Source of the DNA: Mycobacterium heidelbergense
GTDB taxonomy: Bacteria > Actinomycetota > Actinomycetes > Mycobacteriales > Mycobacteriaceae
Reading direction: 5' to 3'
Assembly (NCBI RefSeq): GCF_010730745.1
Contig: NZ_AP022615.1
Span: forward strand, 4,650,001-4,714,000
Length of the DNA: 64,000 nt
A program made the translations under genes and the position numbers. A model generated the notes under the pieces. The model ran no database searches, was not told the origin of the DNA, and was given only the letters and a program-made list of their open reading frames with translations. Below, one piece after another: positions 17,544 through 24,116 of this stretch (position 1 is the stretch's first letter; every line of letters begins with the position of its first letter).

Positions 17544-18505
17544 ATCGACGCGCTTCCCGCGTGCGCCGGGCGAAGCAGCCGCCGCAGATCGCGGCAGACC
17601 AGGGGCAGCGCCGACGCCGCCGGCGCGAAGGACTGAATCGTCATGAAGCCGTGGAACAATCCGGGAAAATCGCGGTGCACGACCGGCACCCCCGCGCTGC
17701 GCAACCGGCGCGCGTAGTCGCCTCCCTCGTCGTGCAGGGGATCCAAACCCGCGGTGACGATCACCGCCGGCGGCAGGCCCGCATGAGACTCCGCGCGGGC
17801 CGGCGCCACCAGATAGGGCGGGTCGACGAGCCCTTCGCCGCCGAGGTATTGACGCCAATACCACTGCATCGCGGCGCGGGTGTTGAAATATCCGGTGCCG
17901 TAGCGGTGGTGGCTTTCCGTCCCGCACGAGGGATCGATCGCCGGGTAGAGCAGGAGCTGCGCGGCCGGCGCGGCACCCCCACGCTCGCGGCAGAGGATGG
18001 CGGTGACCGCGGCCAGATTCCCGCCGGCGCTGTCGCCGGCGATCGCCGTCCGCGCCGCATCGATGCCAAGGCCGTCCGCGTGTTCGACCACCCAGCGGAA
18101 CGCCGCGAAGGCGTCGAGTGCGGCCGCGGGCGCCGGATGCTCCGGGGCCAGGCGGTAGCCGACCGACACGACGACGGCGTGGCTGCCGCGCGCCAGCGCC
18201 CGACAGAAGCCGTCGTGGGATTCGATGTCGCAGAACACGAATCCGCCGCCGTGGCAGAACACGATCGCGGGGCGGTTGTCGAACGGCTCGCCATGCGGGT
18301 CGTAGATCCGCACGGGGATCGCGCCGGCGGGGCCCGGGACCGCATGGTCGGCGGCGCCGCGGACGTCCCCGACGTTGGTGACGGGCGGGCGGCGTTGGGC
18401 CACGGCCGCTCGGGCCTGGGCGGCGGTCATGGTCTCCACACGAGGGAACCCGGCATTCAACTCGCGCAGCATGGCCCGCGCGGCGCCGTCGAGGGGGTCG
18501 TTCAT
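17540..18505 (-). CDS. Alpha/beta hydrolase, hormone-sensitive-lipase type
   Basis: A 321-residue carboxylesterase of the HSL family. HGGGF (oxyanion hole) lies near residue 84 and GDSAGG (nucleophile) near 155. The acid is in GLDPLHDEG and the catalytic His in FPGLFHGF. It overlaps the monooxygenase gene by 4 bases and precedes it, so both are made together. It probably hydrolyses the ester or lactone that the monooxygenase would form; this is an inference from gene order. Confidence 0.88.
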   Translation of the reverse strand: MNDPLDGAARAMLRELNAGFPRVETMTAAQARAAVAQRRPPVTNVGDVRGAADHAVPGPAGAIPVRIYDPHGEPFDNRPAIVFCHGGGFVFCDIESHDGFCRALARGSHAVVVSVGYRLAPEHPAPAAALDAFAAFRWVVEHADGLGIDAARTAIAGDSAGGNLAAVTAILCRERGGAAPAAQLLLYPAIDPSCGTESHHRYGTGYFNTRAAMQWYWRQYLGGEGLVDPPYLVAPARAESHAGLPPAVIVTAGLDPLHDEGGDYARRLRSAGVPVVHRDFPGLFHGFMTIQSFAPAASALPLVCRDLRRLLRPAHAGSASI

Positions 18506-18602
18506 GTGGGCCTCCGCCCCACCGTCCGGCCGGTCATGCCCGCCGGCATTTCAACAGGGTGATCCCCGCATCAGGCAGATCGTAGAACACCGGGCTCCAC
18601 CG

Positions 18603-18812
18603 CTAATCCCCCCGCATCAGCAGGGCGACCTGCTCGCTCATAATGCCCCCGTTGCCGGTGACGCACGCGGCGTCGACGCCCGCGTCCTCGACGACCATCT
18701 TGGCCAGCAGCGCGTACTGGTCGAGGGTGAACATCGGTGGGCCGGTGGGGCGACGTTCGGCGGGCAGCTCGGCGATGCCGACGATGGCCGCCTCGCCGCG
18801 CAGCCCGGTCAC
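18603..18812 (-). pseudogene. Truncated thiolase / lipid-transfer-type acetyltransferase
   Basis: Only 69 codons remain of an enzyme family of about 350-400 residues. The start (GEAAIVGIAELPAERRPTG, FTLDQYALLAKMVVEDAGVD) matches the N-terminus of Ltp2/thiolase-like proteins, then a stop follows GNGGIMSEQVALLMRGD. No continuation is visible in the 100 bases before the esterase gene. The GTG start still overlaps the preceding MaoC gene by 4 bases, so the operon junction is intact and only the body of the gene was lost. Confidence 0.75.
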
Positions 18813-19249
18813 GGCGTTCCCCGTCGGGGCAGCTCGACGGTGGCCGTTCCCGGCATCAGCACGGTGTCATCGCGGCGGCCCACGATGTCGAGATCGACCA
18901 GCCCGGAGCCGTTATCGGAGAGGCGTTTGCCGGTGACTTCGCCGGCGAAGGTGAGCAATTGGCCGGCATACGCGACCGCCCGGTTCTGCACCGAGAAGGA
19001 CACCAGGCGCCCGCGCCCGCCGATCCAGTCTCCGAGCGCGCGGGCCAGCAGCGCCGCCTGCAGCGGGCCCTGGACCACCACGTCGTCGTAGCCTTCGCTG
19101 CTGGCCCAATCCTTGTCGTAATGGATGCGGTGGCCGTTGTAGGTGGCCGCGCTGAAGAAGAACAGCTGGGTTTCGTCGACGGCGACGGTCAGCGTGGGAA
19201 TCTGGTCGCCCACGCCGACGTCGTCGTAGAACACTTGCGTATCGGTCAT
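18809..19249 (-). CDS. MaoC-like hotdog hydratase/dehydratase subunit
   Basis: A 146-residue hotdog-fold protein. YNGHRIHYDKDWA carries the MaoC hydratase motif (the D/H pair), followed by VVVQGPLQAALLA. It is coupled to the upstream MaoC-like gene by ATGA and to the truncated thiolase by GTGA. It resembles the ChsH1-type small subunit of mycobacterial side-chain hydratases, working with a partner on an enoyl-CoA. Confidence 0.85.
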   Translation of the reverse strand: MTDTQVFYDDVGVGDQIPTLTVAVDETQLFFFSAATYNGHRIHYDKDWASSEGYDDVVVQGPLQAALLARALGDWIGGRGRLVSFSVQNRAVAYAGQLLTFAGEVTGKRLSDNGSGLVDLDIVGRRDDTVLMPGTATVELPRRGTP

Positions 19250-19758
19250 GGGCGCTCGAGGGGCCGGGCGATCATCGACGTCGACGCTTCGGCGACCAGG
19301 TCGCGGCGCTGGTTGCGGTACACGGTGTGCCAGGTGACCAGCACGAATCTTCCGGAGCGGCCGCGCTTTTCGACGATCGACTCGACGGTGCGCACCATGT
19401 CGATTTCGTCGCGGTGGTAGGCCGGCAGGTGAAAGGTGAAGCTCTCCCCGCCGGCCATCCGCCTCGGGGCGCGCGGAAACGCGAGGCCGCCGGAGACCGC
19501 GCCGGAGGATCCGTCGGGCCGCAGCGCCTCGAGGTGGGTGACGCCGAGCACGGCGTACTGCAGATACAGCGGCGGACAGACGATGTCGCGAAAACCGTTG
19601 GCCCGGGCGTAATCCGGATCGAACCACAGGGGGTTGTGGTCGCCGACGGCGGCCGCCCACCGCTGCCAGTCGCGCCGGTTCACCTCGCCCCTGGCGGACG
19701 CGGCGACGGTGCCCACTCGCGCCGCCGACTCGGCGTCGATCAGGGTGTCCTCATTCAT
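19246..19758 (-). CDS. MaoC-like N-terminal dehydratase (FAS1-type hotdog) subunit
   Basis: A 170-residue hotdog protein with an N-terminal MaoC dehydratase-like fold (GDHNPLWFDPDYARANGF, IVCPPLYLQ). It overlaps the upstream acyl-CoA dehydrogenase gene by 8 bases and the next MaoC gene by 4. The pair most likely forms a heteromeric enoyl-CoA hydratase of the ChsH1-ChsH2 kind, although the DUF35 domain of ChsH2 is absent. Confidence 0.82.
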   Translation of the reverse strand: MNEDTLIDAESAARVGTVAASARGEVNRRDWQRWAAAVGDHNPLWFDPDYARANGFRDIVCPPLYLQYAVLGVTHLEALRPDGSSGAVSGGLAFPRAPRRMAGGESFTFHLPAYHRDEIDMVRTVESIVEKRGRSGRFVLVTWHTVYRNQRRDLVAEASTSMIARPLERP

Positions 19759-20866
19759 TTGGGCTCACCGGCTCCTCCAGCCATGTCGCGGCGACGTCGG
19801 CGCCCCCACCGAGCGTCGAGCCCAGCCGTGCCCGTTCGCTCCACAGATGCAGGTCGGTCTCGGTGACATAGCCCATCCCGCCGTGCAGTTGATGGGCGTC
19901 CAGGGTGATCAGCCTGGACGCGGCGGCCGCGTGCATGCGCGCGATCGCCGTTTCCCTGGTCGCGGTGTGACCGCGCGCCAGCCAAAAGACGGCCGAGTGC
20001 GCGGCCAATCGCGCTGCGGCCAAGGCGATGTGCATGTTGGCGATCAGGTGTTGGGCCGCCTGGAACGAGGCGATCGGCCGGCCGAACTGGTGCCGCAGCT
20101 TCGTGTAGTCGACGGTGCGGTCCAGCACGGCCTGGCCGACGCCCACCAGGTCGAGCGACCCCAGCGCCACCGCCATATTGGCCACTCGGCGCAGCGCCGC
20201 GGGGGCAGTCTCGCCGAGCGGCGCGCCGGCGTCGACGACCACGTCGTCGAAGCGCACGGTGAACGCGCGATGCCCGCCCGCCATGGCTAGCGGTTCCATG
20301 GTTATGCCGGCCGCGCGGGCATCGACGATGAGGACCTGCGTGTGCCCGCCTGCCGCGGCCGAAACCACGATGAGGTCGGCGAGGTCGGCGTCGGCGACGT
20401 AGTCCGCGGTTCCGGTTAAGCGCCAGCCGTCGGGCGACGCGGGATCGGCGCGCAGCACGGGCGAGACGTCGGCGGCGTCGCGCGCGCTCCATAACGCCGT
20501 GGTGCCGCGAATGTTGCCGCTCGCCAACGGCGGTAGCCACGCGGCCTTGACGTCCGGGCGGCCGAGCTGGTCGATCGCCAGCGCGGCCTGAACGGTGCTG
20601 TGCACCGCCGTCGGGCACAGCGCGCGCCCCGCCTCGGTGTAGAAGACGGCGAGATCGTCGAGCGAGCCGCCCGAGCCGCCGTACTCCCGCGCGATCGCGA
20701 GCCCGAACACGCCGGCGTCGGCCAACGCCTTCCACAGCGCGGGGGTGCTTCGGTCCGCGCCGGGCTCGTTGAGGCCACGCACCAGACCCACGGGGCTTTC
20801 CGCCGCGAGCAGGGCCCGCAACGTCGAGGCGAACTCGCGCCGCTCGGCGGTTGGTATCAGCTTCAT
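19751..20866 (-). CDS. Acyl-CoA dehydrogenase (FadE28-like subunit)
   Basis: A 371-residue acyl-CoA dehydrogenase-fold protein (YGGSGGSLDDLAVFYTEAGRA, RHQFGRPIASFQAAQHLIANM, HGGMGYVTETDLHLW). Its neighbour is a second FadE of a different type. This matches the alpha2-beta2 acyl-CoA dehydrogenases of mycobacterial steroid side-chain degradation such as ChsE1-ChsE2. It lies 3 bases after the other FadE gene. Confidence 0.88.
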   Translation of the reverse strand: MKLIPTAERREFASTLRALLAAESPVGLVRGLNEPGADRSTPALWKALADAGVFGLAIAREYGGSGGSLDDLAVFYTEAGRALCPTAVHSTVQAALAIDQLGRPDVKAAWLPPLASGNIRGTTALWSARDAADVSPVLRADPASPDGWRLTGTADYVADADLADLIVVSAAAGGHTQVLIVDARAAGITMEPLAMAGGHRAFTVRFDDVVVDAGAPLGETAPAALRRVANMAVALGSLDLVGVGQAVLDRTVDYTKLRHQFGRPIASFQAAQHLIANMHIALAAARLAAHSAVFWLARGHTATRETAIARMHAAAASRLITLDAHQLHGGMGYVTETDLHLWSERARLGSTLGGGADVAATWLEEPVSPNE

Positions 20867-20869
20867 CGG

Positions 20870-22048
20870 TCAGCGTCCATACGAGGGCATTCCGTGGCCG
20901 CGCTGGGCGATGACGTCGCGGAGGACCTCGTTGGTGCCTCCACCGAAGCGCATCAGGGGGGCGGCCCGGTAGAGCCGTTCGAATTTGCCGGCCAGAGGCG
21001 CCTTTTCGCCGCGATGTGCCAGCAGGCCGTCCGGGCCGAGCAGGTCGAGCGCCAGGTCGGCGAGGCGCTGGCGCAGCTCGCTGGCGAAGACCTTCTCGAC
21101 GCTGACCTCCACCGTCGGGATGACGCCGCCGTCCAGGATCGACGCGGCCTCGTAGCCCATCAGCGTGGCAACCTCCACGTCGGCCTCGGCCTGCGCCAGC
21201 CGTCGGCGCAGCGCCGGGTCGTGGGCGGGCACCGTGCCGTCACGCCGCGGGCTGAGCGCAAGGTCGCGCAACTCGTCCACGGCGCGGCGCAGATCGCCCG
21301 CGTTGGTCAGCGCGCCGCGTTCCAGGTCGAGCGCGCCGGTGATGTACGTCCAGCCCCGGTTGACTTCGCCGATCAGATTGGTGACCGGGACCCGCACGTC
21401 GCGAAAGTGCACCTCGTTTGTGCGATAGCCCGACCACGCGTACAGCGGGCGGATCTCCACGCCGGGGCCATCAATCGGGACGATGATGACCGAGATCCCC
21501 CGATGGCGCGCAGCATCCGGATCGGTGCGCACGCACAGCCACTCGTGGGTGGCGCGCTGCGCCCCGCTGTTCCAGATCTTGGTGCCGTTGATGACCCAGT
21601 CCTGGCCGTCGAGCGTGGCGCGGGTGCGCAGGCTGGCCAGGTCGGTGCCCGCGTCCGGTTCGGAATAGCCGACGGCGCAGATCATTTCGCCTTTGGCGAT
21701 CGGTGGCAGCCATTCGGCCTTGTTGCGCTCGGTGCCGTGTCGCATGATCATCGGCGCCACCGACGTGACCGTGAGGTCGGGTCCGGGCACGCCCCAATAT
21801 TCGAACTCGTTCATCAGCAGGTGCTGATGAACGGCGCCGAGGCCGAGACCGCCGTACTCGCGGGGCCAGTTCAGCCCGAACCAGCCCTTCTCGCCGATCT
21901 TGCGGCGAAACCTGGCCACCTCCCCGTCGGGGAACTCCAGGTCGTGTTGGGCGAGTTCGGCCCGCAACTCGGCGGTCACGTTGTCGTGGAGGAATTCGCG
22001 AACCTCGGCCAGCCACGCGCGTTGCCCGGCGTCGAGTTCGAAATCCAT
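20870..22048 (-). CDS. Acyl-CoA dehydrogenase (FadE29-like subunit)
   Basis: A 392-residue acyl-CoA dehydrogenase with the family landmarks WPREYGG, CAVGYSEPDAGTDLASL, NGTKIWNSGAQ and FGGGTNEVLRDVIAQRG. I start at the ATG at 22048 because GAGGTG lies about 10 bases before it; a GTG at 22060 is possible. It is the first gene of the five-gene operon down to 18603 and is divergent from a TetR gene, with a palindrome between them. Confidence 0.9.
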   Translation of the reverse strand: MDFELDAGQRAWLAEVREFLHDNVTAELRAELAQHDLEFPDGEVARFRRKIGEKGWFGLNWPREYGGLGLGAVHQHLLMNEFEYWGVPGPDLTVTSVAPMIMRHGTERNKAEWLPPIAKGEMICAVGYSEPDAGTDLASLRTRATLDGQDWVINGTKIWNSGAQRATHEWLCVRTDPDAARHRGISVIIVPIDGPGVEIRPLYAWSGYRTNEVHFRDVRVPVTNLIGEVNRGWTYITGALDLERGALTNAGDLRRAVDELRDLALSPRRDGTVPAHDPALRRRLAQAEADVEVATLMGYEAASILDGGVIPTVEVSVEKVFASELRQRLADLALDLLGPDGLLAHRGEKAPLAGKFERLYRAAPLMRFGGGTNEVLRDVIAQRGHGMPSYGR

Positions 22049-22167
22049 TCCGGTGCCCACCTCACGCTTTCATCAGGCCGCGCCGGCGTAACGCCACTTG
22101 ACAACGCCGGCTGGCGATTTCGCCCTGACGTTACGCCCCGGGCTTCCTCGCGCGGGAGCGCGCAACC

Positions 22168-22198
22168 CACTGACACCCGTCATTGACAGCCGTCAGTG
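22168..22198. promoter_or_regulatory. Palindromic operator candidate between fadE operon and tetR
   Basis: The ends CACTGAC and GTCAGTG form a perfect inverted repeat. Inside are two TGACAxCCGTCA-like blocks, 22171-22182 and 22184-22195. It lies at the start of the TetR gene and about 120 bases before the fadE operon. Such TGAC/GTCA palindromes are typical for TetR regulators of lipid catabolism. Confidence 0.65.
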
Positions 22199-22219
22199 AA
22201 GCTGTGTACGTTGGCTTAC

Positions 22220-22849
22220 GTGGTTTCGGCGACGTCGACCGAGGATGCCGTTTCCCAGGCCGTGGGCGCCCGGGAGGCCAGGCGGCTGCAGACGCGGACC
22301 CGGCTGTTCGACGCCGCGGTGGCCGAGCTCGGCAGGTCGGGATTGGCGGGCACCGATGTCGCCGCCATCGCCGCGGCGGCGGGAGTGGCGCGAGGCACGT
22401 TCTATTTCCACTTCCCGACGAAGGAACACGTGCTGATCGAGCTGGAACGCAACGAGGAGGCCAATATCGTGGCGGCGCTTGCCGCGGGGCCGAGCGTGCC
22501 GGGCGACCTACTGTCGGTGCTCACTTTGCTGGTGCGCCGGGTGCTTGCGACCGAGGAGCGGCTGGGTCCGGTGCTCTTTCGGGACATGCTGGGGCTGCAC
22601 TTCTCCGCGTCGCGGCCCGTCGAGGACGAGCCCGGCGAGCATCCGCTGGCCGAGTTCGTCATCGCCGCGATCGCCGAAGCGCAAACCGCGGGGCGAGCGT
22701 CGCGGGATGCGGACGCCGGCGAACTCGGCGTGATTTTCATGACCGGGCTGTTCGCGCTGCTGGCCACCGCGACGACCGCGTCTCGCCCGCGGGCCGCCCT
22801 CTTGGACCGATACGTGAAGACCATCGTTCAGGGAATGGAGGCGCCATGA
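22220..22849 (+). CDS. TetR family transcriptional regulator
   Basis: About 209 residues. The N-terminal helix-turn-helix (LFDAAVAELGRSGLAGTDVAAIAAAAGVARGTFYFHFPTKE, given here in outline) is a standard TetR DNA-binding domain, followed by a helical ligand domain. I favour the GTG at 22220 because the upstream GTG at 22196 lies inside the palindrome. It likely represses itself and the divergent fadE operon. It overlaps the next gene by ATGA. Confidence 0.88.
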   Translation: MVSATSTEDAVSQAVGAREARRLQTRTRLFDAAVAELGRSGLAGTDVAAIAAAAGVARGTFYFHFPTKEHVLIELERNEEANIVAALAAGPSVPGDLLSVLTLLVRRVLATEERLGPVLFRDMLGLHFSASRPVEDEPGEHPLAEFVIAAIAEAQTAGRASRDADAGELGVIFMTGLFALLATATTASRPRAALLDRYVKTIVQGMEAP

Positions 22850-23670
22850 CCGGCACCGGCATCGAGGGCTACCGGGTCTACCTAGCGCGTCGCGACGGCG
22901 ACGCCGATCTGCTGCATCGCCGGCTTGCCAACCGCGAGGAATTCTTCGCGTCGTTGGAGACCGACCCGGTTCGCTCCGCCCGTCCCATCGATCGAACCGT
23001 GTTCCTGCGGAACCTGCGCCGCCGGCGCCCCGAGCCGGGGCTTTCCCGCGAGATGCTGTTCCTGCTGGCCACCGCGAAACTGAACCAGGCGGAGCGATTC
23101 GGCGTGGACTTGGGCGACACCTATGGCCGGATCGGCGGCGAGGACCAGCCGCCGGAACGGGTATATCTCGCCCTCGAGGAGCACTATCACACCCGCCTGC
23201 TGGCCTACGTGCTCGACATGTTCGGTCTGCCATTCCAGGTGGTGGTGCCGCCGTTCGTGATGCGCCAGTTCGTCAAGACGGAAGTGTTTCTCCCCGAGCG
23301 ATTCGGGTTCCCGTTCGTGGGCGCGGCGGAAATGGCGGGCTGCATCATGTTCGACGAATTGCGCCGCGTCGGGGTCGAGTTGTTCGCCGACGAACCGGCC
23401 GTCGCCGCGCGGATCGAGCGCCTCTACAGCGAGATCCTCACCGACGAACTGGGCCACGTCGGCTACTGCGCGGCGCGCTGCACGAAGGGCGAGCGGACGC
23501 TAATGCGTTGGCTCTACCCGCTTTTCGGGCGGCTGTTTGCCCGCCAGACCGCCGAGATCGGCCTGCTCACCGATCCGGTGAAACTTCGCGCCCGCCTCGC
23601 CGCGCCGTTCGACGTCGAGGGGCTCGCCGCCGGGGTGCCGAACGAGACGTTCGTCGCCGCGCGCCCCTGA
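22846..23670 (+). CDS. Ferritin-like (di-iron type) protein of unknown function
   Basis: A 274-residue mostly helical protein. The motifs LEEHYHTRL near residue 110 and DELGHVGYC near 210 look like the two ExxH/DExxH iron ligand sets of ferritin-like di-iron oxidases; additional ligands would come from other helices. I do not recognise a named family. It is translated from the ATGA overlap with the TetR gene and starts after GGAGG. Its pairing with the regulator suggests a role in the same catabolic response, perhaps an oxygenase. Confidence 0.7.
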   Translation: MTGTGIEGYRVYLARRDGDADLLHRRLANREEFFASLETDPVRSARPIDRTVFLRNLRRRRPEPGLSREMLFLLATAKLNQAERFGVDLGDTYGRIGGEDQPPERVYLALEEHYHTRLLAYVLDMFGLPFQVVVPPFVMRQFVKTEVFLPERFGFPFVGAAEMAGCIMFDELRRVGVELFADEPAVAARIERLYSEILTDELGHVGYCAARCTKGERTLMRWLYPLFGRLFARQTAEIGLLTDPVKLRARLAAPFDVEGLAAGVPNETFVAARP

Positions 23671-23786
23671 TCCCCCGGGCGCTCGCATGTAAATGCGCTG
23701 TCAATCTCCCGTAAAAACGCTTCGCCGCCGTCGCGTTCGGGCGGCCGGGCTGCGACAATTTGTCGAACAGACGTTAGGAAGCAGCC

Positions 23787-23951
23787 ATGCCCGCCCTTGA
23801 GACACGCCTCCGGCAGGAGTTGCGCGATTGCGCGCTTGAGTTACGACAGCTGGCCTACACGGTGCCGCACGGGGTTGGCGAGCATGCGCTGCTTCAGCTG
23901 TCGGATCGGATGCGCGCCGCCGCCGACCAGGCGGTCCGTAGGGGCGCCTAG
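23787..23951 (+). CDS. Small 54-residue helical protein
   Basis: A short gene starting MPALETRLRQELRDCALELR, with AGGAAG 8 bases before the ATG. The protein is a single amphipathic helical hairpin ending AAADQAVRRGA. No function is known to me. The good ribosome site and regular heptad-like spacing make it a likely real small gene. Confidence 0.55.
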   Translation: MPALETRLRQELRDCALELRQLAYTVPHGVGEHALLQLSDRMRAAADQAVRRGA

Positions 23952-24003
23952 CGTCTTGGCGTTCGGTGTGTACCGACGGCGTTCGGGTGTGAGCTGACGG
24001 CGT

Positions 24004-24079
24004 CGAGTGTGCGTCCAAGGCGCGGATTTCGCGAAATCACCGCCCTCACCGCACAGCGAAAGCCCTGAGCGCACACTCG
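24004..24079. repeat. Imperfect inverted repeat related to 11588-11638
   Basis: CGAGTGTGCG and CGCACACTCG form the outer arms, with AAGGC/GCCCT imperfectly paired inside and an inner GATTTCGCGAAATC palindrome. It lies just beyond the 3' end of the FHA-ABC transporter gene and could also end its transcript. Confidence 0.6.
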
Positions 24080-24116
24080 ATACGCCGGCACCCCCGCGGC
24101 GTCGACAGCCGAGCGA

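Noticed and set aside
20600..22186. 528-codon open frame on the plus strand
   Set aside because: It is antisense to both FadE genes; composition is typical of a high-GC shadow.
24005..24079. tRNA-like fold
   Set aside because: The inverted repeat has no cloverleaf arms or anticodon loop; it matches the dispersed repeat at 11588.
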